A stretch of 64,000 nt of DNA, from the NCBI RefSeq assembly GCF_034702125.1, contig NC_085876.1, positions 28,710,579 through 28,774,578 on the forward strand, given 5' to 3'. The DNA comes from Engraulis encrasicolus (taxonomy: Eukaryota; Chordata; Actinopteri; Clupeiformes; Engraulidae). The translations under genes were made by a program, and so were the position numbers. Position 1 is the first letter of the stretch, and the number at the start of each line of letters is the position of its first letter. Of this stretch, positions 1-42,503 are shown one piece after another. The notes under the pieces were generated by a model that worked only from the letters and a program-made list of their open reading frames with translations, had not been told where the DNA came from and did not search any database.

Positions 1-835
1 ATCAAAACAGTTGGCATTTGGTACCTTCTAAATTACATTTCGATGTTCAAAACTTGGTCATAAGCTGTAACTGGAATGCTGCGTTTAACATTGAAGTCAA
101 TGGCAGGGCATTGCATGGGAGTTATGGAAGCCTAGATATCCTTGATGCTTTGCTCTCAGCTGTTTTTGTTTGTTTGGTCTGGTGACCCTCACTTCACTCT
201 TCAATATACCCGTAGATTTCCATGCCACGTGTAGGTGCTTTGGAGGTGATGACATTCTAACTCACCAGACATAGCATCCCATTCATTTTCAATGGGGTTT
301 TATGTCTGGTGCGTTAGAATGTCATCACCTCAAAAGCACCTAAACGTGGCATGGAAATCTACGGGTATATTGAAGAGTGAAGTGTGGGTCACCAGACCAA
401 ACAAACAAAAACAGCTGAGAGCAAAGCATCAAGGATATCTGGGCTTCCATAACTCCCATGCAATGCCCTACCATTGACTTCAATGTTAATCGCAGCATTC
501 CAGTTACTAAGACAAAGAGCTTATCACCAAGTATTGAACATTGAAATGTAATTTAGAAGGTACCAAATTCCAACTGTTTTGAGGTAAATGGGAAAAAAAG
601 AAAGAAATTTGGATTACAACACTACAAAACTATTTTGCGTAATAATGTGGAACAGAGCATTTAAAGTTTTTTATTATTTAAAAAAATACCGTTAACATTG
701 GAAGGTTCATTCAAAAACTTTTAAATTGTACTCTAATGGCTGATGACTTGAAAATTATGACGACTGTCATTTGTATTGATTATTTGGGGAAACAGCGAAA
801 AATGTCATTTGCATAATAATGTGGAATGCGGTGTA
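1..835. mobile_element. Foldback (long inverted-repeat) DNA element, copy 1, cut by left edge
   Basis: Sequence is palindromic about position 290: 1-286 pairs with about 295-582. The right terminus ends GCGGTG followed by TA at 834-835. The outer left arm lies outside the window. It is almost identical to the copy at 14501-15596 in the opposite orientation: the 61-codon open frame at 292-477 translates identically in both. Confidence 0.85.
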
Positions 836-869
836 TATCGGTGAGTGTGCTGGTTTTGTTTGGGCAATG

Positions 870-960
870 AAACACCCACACCCACACCCACACCCACCCA
901 CACACCCACACCCACACCCACACCCACCCACACACCCACACCCACATACACACAAACACA
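870..960. repeat. (CCCACA)n minisatellite next to the recql4 exon 20 donor
   Basis: CCCACACCCACACCCACACC units run to within about 10 bases of the exon 20 donor. Confidence 0.9.
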
Positions 961-970
961 CACACCCTAC

Positions 971-33049
<32,079 letters not shown>

Positions 33050-34406
33050 TATGAAATCAACACGATATTCTCTGCATAACAACACTAAAATCTGATAGCC
33101 AACCTTCGAGGTGACATCGAGGGATGTTTCGTATGTTCCTTTGTCGTTGCTACAATAGTGTCATGTGTTGCCTTCTTGCTACTTTGTATGTCCGACAAAG
33201 CCGTCAGATGGCAAATCCCAGTAAGTCAAGATTCGCGTTCAACCCTTAGGTGCATTTAAAAGCAAGTTTAAAGCAGTCTTTGCTGTATTTTGTATCGTGT
33301 GTGGCGGCTGTCATTCCGTGAAGCATGAAATAAAAAACGCTTTTGCAACTTTAGCGCGCAGGAAGTGTCATAATACAAATAACCAATCATATGAAGTATG
33401 GTGAAGAGTCTGTCCAATGAGGCATCAGTATATTGTGATACCCACCCACTCACAACTCGTTCCCTAAACCGGTTACCAAAATCACAATGTTTCAACACAT
33501 GTGTTTAGCAATATATGAAATAGCTATCAAAATAGTTAAAAATAAAATGTCTTAAACAACTGTTTTGATTTGTTTTGGATTTTTTCCCCTTACGAATGAC
33601 AACACACAATGCGGAAATCGTTCTGGACGCTGTCATTCCATTGGTCAAAGTGTATGTCAATCAAAACATACGGAACTACGTCACAACATTGCCCACGCTG
33701 CATCTTTTTCACAACGTGAGGAGACAGCACGGTACGGTAAGTTGCATGATTACGTTTTGTGGTTGTCTAAATGAATATTTTTAGTTTAATATGCTGTTTA
33801 GTATGGTCAGAGCGTATCGATTTGTTGTTATATGAAAATATGATGTTTGGATTACTGGAAAAGCAGTCTTTTCCCAGTTGTTCGAGCTAAGTGTAGCCTA
33901 CACATGTATCAGTGAAGTGAAGACCCTAAGACAAACATGCACTTTCTTGATGTATGGTGAAGTTCTTACTAAATCATAGTTGAAGAGACTGAACAAACAG
34001 AGTGATATACCGTATGGTAATCATACACAATATATGCTAATTAGGTAATACCACTGGTCACAAATGGAGTGTTTACAGTTCTGTGCTATGCCCTGTCAAG
34101 GTGTGTCGGACAACAACAATCATTCCTTGCCCCTGCTGTTGCCACCTGTCCAGGTTTTCCCCGATTGTCCAGGATTTTAATGGTCTGTCCAGGAAAAAAA
34201 TATATGTACTACTTTCCTGGACAATGAATGAAGGATAGTACCATTGTGTATAAGCAAAGGGGGTGATTGAGTTTGAAATGTCCAGGATTTTTTTCTGACA
34301 CAGGTGACAACCCTACCAATAAATAATACGTGTGATTTTGTTTTTCCTACTGTGAAAAGGTTTGCTTGAAGTCGTCCCAACAGAAAACACATAATTTGGG
34401 CTCAAG
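33050..34406. promoter_or_regulatory. Divergent intergenic region between recql4 and hgh1
   Basis: Head-to-head start codons lie 1.36 kb apart, so both promoters must be here. No TATA box or clear CpG island was picked out. A possible untranslated hgh1 exon ends at 33736 (ACG|GTAAGT), and a pyrimidine-rich stretch ending in AG lies just before the hgh1 ATG (near 34360). The rest holds no recognised feature. Confidence 0.4.
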
Positions 34407-34951
34407 ATGCTGAATGACAGCGAGGCCAAGGAGCTGTTGACGTTTTTGACGTTGGAGACGAGACCCGACGTGAAAAGCCAGGCCACCGAGTACATCTTGG
34501 GTCTCACAGCATCAAGAGACGGCTGCAGATATCTCAGAACCAAAACGGACTTTCTCAAAGCACTCCTCACACTCACAGCGGACAAATCAGTGGCTATAGT
34601 AAAGGACTGCTATCACGCTCTCGTTAACCTCTCCGCAGACGAGACACTGCACCAGGCCTTGGTCAAAGATGCAGACATTTTACCAACACTTCTCCGCAAT
34701 TTGCTGGATCCAGAGTACATGTTTTCAGACCGTATTTGCACCATCCTCAGCAACCTATCACGACACGAGAGGACGTGCAAAGACCTGTTCGAGGTTCTAC
34801 AGGCGCAGGAGGGTGTCGGCTTGGCCAAAATAGTGGAGATCTTTTGCACAGAGGGCTACAACAAGGCAGCCCCCCTGCATTACTTGGGGCTTCTACTGTC
34901 AAATCTCACACAGTTGCCTGAGACGAGACAGTTCATCCTGGACAAAGAGAG
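34407..34951 (+). CDS. hgh1: hgh1 exon 1
   Basis: Residues 1-182, the N-terminal armadillo-like repeats: [56 protein letters not shown]. The donor is AG|GTTTGT. The frame runs on into the intron to a stop at 34994, which is not the real end. Confidence 0.94.
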
Positions 34952-35380
34952 GTTTGTTTTTTGTGTGTGCATTGAACTGCTGCTCAACTGTTGAATGTGG
35001 TAATTAATCAGTTGTCAGCTGTCAAATTCATTGCAGAGCACTTTGATAAATGGCATCGTTTTCCAATTTATGCATTTGTTTTCATGGTTTGATTACTCTT
35101 GTGACAGTTATAGAGCAAGGCCTATCAATTGAGAAAGGAAGACTCAGAGCAATCAACATCGACAGACAATACCTGCTTATGACAGAGTTATGTAGTGTTC
35201 TGTATCATACTGAAAATGGGACATTTCAGGTCTGAAGAAATAGCCTTGTTTGACTTTATTCATTTTAAGGGACGAATGCCCATCAGTGGGTCTGAGGGAG
35301 CTGTCCTGTACGGTATTGCCAAGTAAAAAGATATTGCAGGGAAAGTTCACAAATGCTCATTAGGCATTAGTCAAATAGAC

Positions 35381-35464
<84 letters not shown>

Positions 35465-37642
35465 GCTTTCCACAGGTGCGTAGTTCAGAGACTCCTTCCG
35501 TACACACAGTATGAAGAGTCAGTCTTGCGGAGGGGTGGAGTGGTGGGCACTCTCAGGAACTGCTGCTTCGATTATGGTACGTAATCAACAGAAACATTTT
35601 ATTTTCTCATAGCACAGTTCATTCAACAGCTGGAGGGGCTTCAGCAGTTTCAAGTGCTTGGACAGCTTGTAACTGTCAGTAAAATTGTGAAAGGTGTTAT
35701 TAATCCTGGGTTCCAGAAAGTTATAACACTGCTAAGTCCTATTTACTGATTAGCTTATCTACCAGCACTGAGCCCTTGGACAACATTTGTGGCAGGGTTT
35801 TTGCTTTCTCAGTGTGGGTTGAATGATGGTCAAAATTTGTTTAAATGTGATTAATTGTATGATGTCTCAGTCTTTATAATATGCTCAACCACTGGCGTAA
35901 GTACTTCAGGCCCCCATGCAAGCTACCAAGAATGGGCCCCCGAACGTAAAAAGAGGGCCTAATATCATGTGGAGGGGGCACGTTTCTTCAAGTCAAGGGC
36001 CCATGTGGGCCCCCCTGCCTCGCGGGGACTGCGGGGGTATACTTAACGCCCCTGTGCTCAACATTTTTATTTGAGTTCCAGCATATAATGGATGTTCGTT
36101 CCCTCCCTTTGATTGTGTTATATACAGTACACCACGAGTGGTTGCTAAGCGACGCGGTGGACATCTTGCCCTTCCTGCTACTGCCATTGGCCGGGCCCGA
36201 GGAGCTATCTGAGGAGGAGAACGAAGGTACTGCAGACCAGAGCAACATGACGAGCATGACAGTTATGACGGCGGAAAAATTGTAACCACATTGCCAGAAA
36301 TACTGATGTCAGCGTCGCTCACACCAGACGGCCAAGTAACTGTCTTTGACGTTTTATATCTGTTGGTAGGCCATATTTCAAAACCCGATTGTAGACTACT
36401 ACTTGTGCGAAAATGGAATTGTATTCAGTGTCCGCTGAATTGGAAGAACATTTGGCAAACCCAAAAAGAAATCCTTTAAAAGAAGACAAAAACGTGCTGT
36501 GATGGAGACAAAAAAGATTACTGCTGGATTTGTTTAAGATCAGTGCCTGTTGACAGATTTCAGTAAAATTAAGCACTGCAGACAGTGGAATCAAGCCATT
36601 TTCTGAAGTATTGCACACACCTATTTTTATTGCTTCCCTTTTACCATCAAACATAAGTCTAGGAGATCCAGCTCATGACAGAAATGGTATCCTGTCAAGT
36701 CATTTGTGTGTTCAGTTGAAACTGACCACTGCAGACAGTGGAAACAATGCATTGGATGAAGTAATTCACACACCTCTTGCTATAGCCACTTTTTACACAA
36801 TGGAACAGAATAAGACAGTTTTTCTTCTCATTTTGATGGCAAAGGGCATTCCGTCAATTCATCTGTGTGCTCACTAGGGGGCAGTGTTTGTTTTCGTCAC
36901 CACTGGGCATATTGGGCCTTGAAGTGGTGAGCAAAGTGAGCCAGAGTGTTAAAATACAGATACAAATGTAATATCAGAATATTTTGCAGCTGAATGGAAA
37001 GAGAGAGAGCAAGAGAAGTTGAAAGAGAGAGGGAGGGAGAGTGGTCTGAGTGCTGCGTAGGACGTCATCATCAAGGGGCTGGGAAGTTGTGAATTTGTGC
37101 CGTGTCCAGCTGTGGACGGCTGCTCAGCTCAAAGCAGCCTGCCTGCCTTGCCTTGCCTTGCGGTCTTATAAAGCAGTTTGAAATTCTTCATTCGTGTTGG
37201 GTTTTACGGCCGTGTGGAACATGCCTACGGCCACCGCACTTTATAATTAGCAGTCTGAGTGTCTGGAGCAAGCCCCAGGCTAATAAAGAGATGCTAAGGT
37301 CTCGGAGGGACGCTTAATGGTGGGACCGCGATGGTGCTTAAGGACTCTGTTGCCAGTGGGGATTCGTTCGGAACCCCTAAAAATGACCCAATTATCAGTG
37401 TTCTGCTTACTCTTCTCTTTTTGTCCACTTTCTCTCTCCCCCTCTTTTAATATCCCCCACTCACTCACTCACTCACTCACTCAGTCTAAACGTCTTTCAT
37501 TCCTTCTCACTCACTGACTTTCTCCACCCCACACACACACACACACACACACACACTCGCTCTCTAGCTCTCGCTTTCTCTGATACACACACCCTCGTGC
37601 GTGATACACACACACACACACGTGCTCTCTCTCTCATAGACA

Positions 37643-37710
<68 letters not shown>

Positions 37711-40700
37711 ACAATCATCTCTTACATGTTTCATCTGTCTGAATTGTTGCCATGGCGTGTGTGTGTGTGTGTGTGTGTGCAGGATTGCCAGTGGACCTAC
37801 AGTACCTGCCCGAGGACAAGAAGAGAGAGGAGGATCCCGACATCAGGAAGATGCTCATCGAGACCCTGCTGCTCGTGAGTCAAGTCCTAACTCCCTAAAA
37901 CCACAACTGGGAAAGCCACTTGTAGGGGGTGCTGTGTATCAGCGTGCTAACTAAGGCACCCGGCCACAAAATAGGCTGGCATGAGATACCCTTGGGCAGC
38001 CCAATACGGTCAGGTCCGGTCTGGGTTGTATCCAGTGTTGCCAGATTGGACAGTTTTCCGCCCAATTGGGCTGCATAGGATGACCATCTACAAAAAGGGG
38101 AATTTTTGAGTGCTTTTCTGGAGATTTATGGTCATATAAATCAACAGAATTAAGTTCAATTGGGTGGGATTTAATGCTTTCAGGTGGGTTTTGAGTATTT
38201 TTGAGGCTGGAAATTATCAGTCACATCTGGCAAACCTGGTTGTGTCCCGACCCTTCCCCGTCTCTCTCTCCAGGTGTCTTTCTGTCATAATCGCCGCTGT
38301 CCTATCCTTAGTAAAGGCATAGAAATATGAAGAAAGAAAAGAAAAGCTAGCTCAAATCATCAGCAAAAAACAAATACAGACAGGATGCTTTTCTTGATCA
38401 TGCTGTTACTAACTACATCAGTAACTTAGTTGGTTGCAAGGCAATTGTCCACTGGCAACCAACTAAATTGGTAAGTTTGTTTTTAATAAATGACTTTCTA
38501 GAAATAGGGTCCAGCAAGTCTTGGAGGATACCACCACATTATCAAAAATTCAGAACAATACGTTGATGCATTGGCAAGTCCTGTCAAAAACATGACATGA
38601 CCTTCTTGGTGGAGGCAACAGCCCCAAAACTCTGTCTCATGCTTGGCATAGACCGTGGCCGCCACTCTACAAAACACTAGACCATCTCCCGCTGTTAACG
38701 TCAGCGCAATACGAAAGCCATCGTCTTTTACTGCCCACTGACCTTATAAAAATATCAGTTTGTAGGTGTGTCTGCATTGAAACGACTTTGAATGATGTTT
38801 TCCCAATTCTTCTGCTGCTTCTTCTTTTTCTGTCTCCTCGTCTTTTTTCCAGCTATGTTCATGTTTTATGCATGCAGATGTGTGCAATATGTTGGATCCG
38901 AGAGCACTTGAGAACTTGTGAACTTGAACACTTGCAAACAGTTGATTTGTCACTGTTTTAAATTATTCCTTTTTATCACAGACTACTGCAATTTTTAATT
39001 TTATAGTTTGTACTGCCTCTTGCCTCTTCAGGATGACCTTGAAAAAGATGTTTAATCTCAATGGGCCAATATTTCTTTTCCTGCTTTAAAAAAAAGGTTA
39101 AATAACAAAAACTGCCTTATATCTTTTTTGTATGTATGCAGATGTGCTGTGATGTGTATGATGTATTGGCAGCTAGACAACTTCATTTCCTTCGGGATCA
39201 GTAACGTCACTCCTCTCCTCTCCTCTCCTTCTGTCTTCCTCTTGTTCTTCAGCTGTCGGCTACTAAGCCTGGGAGAAAGGTCCTGAAAGATAAGAACGTC
39301 TACCCCATCATGAGGGAGTTTCACAAGTGGGAGAAGGAACCTGACGTGGTGGCTGCCTGCGAGAAACTAGTCCAGGTATGAAATGAACGGACCTGGCCTG
39401 GGGCCTCATGTATAAAACTTACTTACGCCACCACGCTAAGCCCCACACATTTGGGCTTGCATGCCCACCCACGGGTACCCCGTTTCGAGTCCGGCCGGGG
39501 TCATTTCCCGATCCTGTCCTGTCTCTCTGTCCCATTCGCTTCCTGTCACCATCTTTGACTGTCCTGTCAAATAAAGGCATAAAAGCCCCAAAAAATCAAT
39601 AAACAAAACAAAACAACTTGCTTATGCACAAAAAACCTCTGTAAGAAACTTTTCACAAATTTTCACATGAAAATAGACAAGATACCAGATAAATGGTGCT
39701 GCATGTAGATCAGTCAGTCTCGCCCGTTTCACCCCTGTAATTTTTTTTATCGCTTAAAGTTTTATGGACGTGGCAGCCCTCATTCATTTGAACACAATTT
39801 TCTTTTATTAACTTAATTTTTATTTTATTTTTTTGCACACTGCAAGTATCACTATCCCACCTCAAGGGCAGAGGGGGACACGCCTAAAGCGTGTGACTTT
39901 TCATGTCAGCTGTTGTGCTTGGTAGCACACCAGACACCAAACAAGCAAATGGGTTCACAAAAAAACATCATGTACAGATTTACGATCTTGGTGTACCAAA
40001 AAGAAAAGAAAAAGAAGAAAGTATGACCGACAGAAAGAAAGGGGGGAAAGAAAGCAAAAACAAAAAAAGAAATAGATGCTCTCTAAATTTGTGGAAAAAG
40101 TCTGGTCCTTTCCCTGTGCTGTGGCGTGGTGGCAGTCGTGTAAGTGTGGGGGGAACTGTGTGACTGGCGTGTGTGGCGGAGGAAGGGGGAGTGGAAAAGA
40201 CGTGACACCGTCCCACATTAAGCACTGATCTCCGCCATAACATCTGGGAGATCCCTTTTGAACTGCCGTCCAGCAGTGTAAAGGCTCGCTCGCCCAAACC
40301 TCACCCAGCCATTTAAATGGAGGCCCATAAAACAGTAAATCTGCGCGCTTGAATTTGAATCTTAATATTTATCTAGGGCTAATAGCATTTTTAATATGCT
40401 GAAATATTGTGAATAACAGGCCCATAACTTGCATTATATTACTGGAATACTCACTTGCTTTTCCATGTCGTTGGAGTTTTTGGTAATTTGCTCGGGGCGA
40501 GAGAGGGAGAGAAATCGTTCCAACCGCTCTGCTTCGCTATATTGACTGGACGCCCATCAAAGTACAGTGGCTTTATTGTAAATATTATACTGTAAGTTAA
40601 TCCGCTGTCCCACACTCCTAAATTACACCCAATTAAAATTGTTTTGCTTGTTTTTCCTTTTTCTTCTTTCAGTTGATTCTGGATCCATAGCTTTTCGTGA

Positions 40701-40994
40701 AGCACAGTGTATACAGTGCAGAAGCATTACTGTAGTTGGCATTTGCGTGACGGTAGTGAGGTTTTTTTTCTCTTTTTTTTGTGTTTGCCACAGGTGCTTA
40801 TTGGAGACGAGCCAGAGGGTGGGATGGAGAACTTGATGGAGGTGGATATCCCAGAGGACGTGCAGCAGAAACTCAAAGACCTGGACGCCAAGGAACAAGA
40901 GCAGCTGGAGAAGGAACAGCAAGAGCTGAGAAAAGCAGAGGAGGAGGAGAAGAACCACCAGCACCAGCAGCCTTCTGAAGACCCACAGAGGTGA
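34407..40994 (+). CDS. hgh1: HGH1 armadillo-like protein, eEF2 folding cofactor, complete (6 exons)
   Basis: HGH1 (FAM203/BRP16 family) is a cytosolic armadillo/HEAT-like protein that helps newly made eEF2 fold together with the TRiC chaperonin. That role is known from the family, not visible here. Exons: 34407-34951, 35476-35576, 36128-36226, 37783-37874, 39253-39375, 40794-40994. Phases agree, giving 386 aa against about 390 in human. Recognised blocks: [20 protein letters not shown] near the start, [60 protein letters not shown], and [20 protein letters not shown]. The C-terminal coiled, Glu/Lys-rich tail ends at TGA 40992-40994. The ATG has AAG before it (A at -3). It is divergent from recql4 and convergent with tssk5. 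Confidence 0.95.
35383..35462. repeat. (GT)n at the hgh1 exon 2 acceptor
   Basis: Forty GT dinucleotides ending 13 bases before the exon. Confidence 0.97.
35476..35576 (+). CDS. hgh1: hgh1 exon 2
   Basis: Residues 182-216: [14 protein letters not shown], then [16 protein letters not shown]. The acceptor CCACAG follows directly on an 80-bp (GT)n tract at 35383-35462. Confidence 0.94.
35891..36055. mobile_element. hAT-like MITE in hgh1 intron 2
   Basis: ACTGGCGTAAGTAC to CTTAACGCCCCTGT, flanked by GCTCAACC and GCTCAACA (8-bp duplication with one mismatch). It lies just upstream of exon 3. Confidence 0.7.
36128..36226 (+). CDS. hgh1: hgh1 exon 3
   Basis: Residues 216-249: [20 protein letters not shown], then [13 protein letters not shown]. 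Matches the human [23 protein letters not shown] block. Acceptor TATACAG, donor GAAG|GTACTG. Confidence 0.94.
36560..36880 (+). repeat. Two ~154-bp tandem units in hgh1 intron 3
   Basis: GCACTGCAGACAGTGGAATC (36573) and CCACTGCAGACAGTGGAAAC (36727), each followed by an AAGT-(A/T)TT-CACACACCT block. Confidence 0.7.
37525..37708. repeat. Compound (CA)n in hgh1 intron 3
   Basis: CA runs separated by CT-rich and CGTGC interruptions, about 75 bases before exon 4 and its own GT tract. Confidence 0.95.
37783..37874 (+). CDS. hgh1: hgh1 exon 4
   Basis: Residues 249-279: [20 protein letters not shown] then [11 protein letters not shown] (GT)12 tract forms most of the sequence before the acceptor AG. 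Donor CTC|GTGAGT. Confidence 0.94.
38032..38239. mobile_element. MITE nested in a SINE remnant
   Basis: CCAGTGTTGCCAGATTGG at the left and ATCTGGCAAACCTGG at the right are inverted. SINE-like sequence on both sides (GGTCTGGGTTGTA, then CCCTTCCCCGTCTCTCTCTC) suggests insertion into a SINE. Confidence 0.55.
39253..39375 (+). CDS. hgh1: hgh1 exon 5
   Basis: Forty-one codons (280-320): [20 protein letters not shown] then [19 protein letters not shown]. Acceptor TTCTTCAG, donor CAG|GTATGA. Confidence 0.94.
39430..39610 (+). mobile_element. tRNA-headed SINE
   Basis: Same family as 2816 and 8217: TTTCGAGTCCGGCCGGGG, then the CTTCCTGTCACCATC body and an A-rich tail. Lies in hgh1 intron 5. Confidence 0.65.
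40794..40994 (+). CDS. hgh1: hgh1 exon 6, stop codon
   Basis: Residues 321-386: [20 protein letters not shown], then a charged helix ([20 protein letters not shown]) and a His/Gln-rich end. The stop TGA lies inside a motif that recurs in the 3' UTR. Confidence 0.94.
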   Translation: MLIGDEPEGGMENLMEVDIPEDVQQKLKDLDAKEQEQLEKEQQELRKAEEEEKNHQHQQPSEDPQR

Positions 40995-41400
40995 TCAACA
41001 TGACCATCTAGTGCTAGTCCATCAACAACAACAACAACAAAACAAAGTATGTCTTTGTTTGTCTTTTCAAATCAGACTGCTATCAATCTATGATGACATT
41101 TGTGAGGATCTGCAGAGGTGATCAAAATGACCCTCTACCATCAACGACAATGACGGCAAAAACAAAAACAAAAATCTTTTGTTTGTCTTTTCAAATCAGA
41201 CTGCCCCTCTATCCATCAACAACAAGGAAAAAATGTTTTCTTCATTTGTCTTTTCAAATCAGACTGCTATAATCGATGATGGTGACATTTGTGTGTCAAA
41301 CTACTGTATGGAGTAGATTGCAGTAAACATCACACACCCTTTGCAGGCCTGCAGAGGTGATGGAAATGTCTAAAATATTGTAAGTGATGATGTTTTTAAG
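40995..41400 (+). repeat. Tandem repeats in hgh1 3' UTR that copy the stop-codon region
   Basis: The motif CAGAGGTGATCAA at the stop codon (about 40985) recurs at about 41112 and, as CAGAGGTGATGGAA, at about 41350. The companion motif CTTTTCAAATCAGACTGC recurs at about 41064, 41186 and 41250. Units are roughly 65-125 bp with (CAA)n inside. Confidence 0.75.
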
Positions 41401-41704
41401 AATGACTGTGGAGTGATGACATATCATGGACACTTTCATGGACACTTTTTAATCTTGGCGGGAAGTTAAAAGTAAAATATGCTATTGGCACCAAATTTCT
41501 TGTTATGAGATTTCTTGTCTCGAGTCACCTTCATGTGTATGGGTTTCAAGCAAGCATTCCTTTCTCTTTGCAACCCCTCTGCAGTACCTCTGTGACCCTG
41601 TGGGTCCCAAACCACTGCACTATGCTGTTTGCTTTTACCAAAACCATGTCTAACCTATGATGATGAGAATCTCTTGCTTATCGAAGCATTAAGTGATCAC
41701 AGCT

Positions 41705-41710
41705 AATAAA
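41705..41710 (+). terminator. Candidate hgh1 polyadenylation signal AATAAA
   Basis: AATAAA about 710 bases past the hgh1 stop. The region is shared with the convergent tssk5 3' end, and a minus-strand AATAAA lies at 41767-41772. Inference from motif only. Confidence 0.35.
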
Positions 41711-41766
41711 ATCTGATGGTCAAGTAGCCAAAGAGGAAGTGGTCTCATCTCTTAGCCAAATATTGC

Positions 41767-41772
41767 TTTATT
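41767..41772 (-). terminator. Candidate tssk5 polyadenylation signal AATAAA
   Basis: TTTATT on the plus strand reads AATAAA on the minus strand, about 150 bases past the tssk5 stop. If both signals are used, the two convergent transcripts overlap slightly. Confidence 0.35.
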
Positions 41773-41919
41773 GACATGAAACTTTTTCAGGGTGCTTATG
41801 TCCATCCCTCTGACCCAAGTTCATTCTGTTGGCCATGATGAGTTTGCTTTTAATGCTGCTTGCAGGCAGCTACAGTATACACGTATTTATTTAGGCTTTA
41901 GAATCTTCTTTAAAGTGCT

Positions 41920-42503
41920 CTAGAATCTGGTAATGGGGATTTTCATAGATGTCCTCCCCGGCCGCTTGCTCTCCTGTGCAGGTAGCTTGGGGGGGAGCCT
42001 GTTGGGCGGCGTCATGCAGCGCTCGCGGAGCTCCTGGTGGTGGGACGACACCACGGCACTCGACTTGCGGAAGTTGGGGAGGTTGTGGAAGGGCTTGGGG
42101 GACATGGGAGGCCGGGGCCGGCTGACAAACAGCTTGCGTGGGTTACTGCTGCCACCGGCCCGGTCGATGGTGGGCCTCATCAGCAGACGATAGGGCGACT
42201 CCAGGAGGGTGCCCATCGTGGGCGTGGGCGTAGGGGCCGGCGGCACCTCCTCTCCCCTTCCGCTCTCTCCAGCTCCTCCTCCCTTGGTCGAGATGCAGCG
42301 GTTACGGGCACCCGCGCTGCAGGCCCCTGCACGGCGGCCCCCCAGGATCCGCTGAGGAGAAGGCGCCCCCCTGTCCGCCAGCATGGGTGTGCTCCGCGTG
42401 AAAGGCGTGGTGCTGTTGGCGGAGATGGTGACGGCGGAGTTGGGGGGTATCGGCATGGCGCGGCCTGACTGACAGGGCCGGCTTGTCTTGGCAGCGGTAG
42501 AGC
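41920..42503 (-). CDS. tssk5: tssk5 exon 8, C-terminal extension and stop
   Basis: About 194 residues (336-529) rich in Pro, Ser, Arg and Thr, without a recognised domain, for example SGRAMPIPPNSAVTISANS and RPRPPMSPKPFHNLP. It ends MKIPITRF with TAG at 41920-41922. In phase with exon 7 behind a TTTTCCCAG acceptor. Low conservation is expected. Confidence 0.8.

Noticed and set aside
292..477. 61-codon frame repeated identically at 14859-15044
   Set aside because: It lies in the arm of a foldback element. Identity reflects recent copying of the DNA, not a conserved protein.
1..970. Missing recql4 C-terminal exons
   Set aside because: I looked for the FSELAFHL-type continuation on the minus strand and found only the foldback element and a CCCACA repeat. 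The exons must lie beyond the left edge.
34952..34994. Read-through end of hgh1 exon 1 as a short independent protein
   Set aside because: Phase and conservation continue cleanly into exon 2 at 35476. The read-through is intron.
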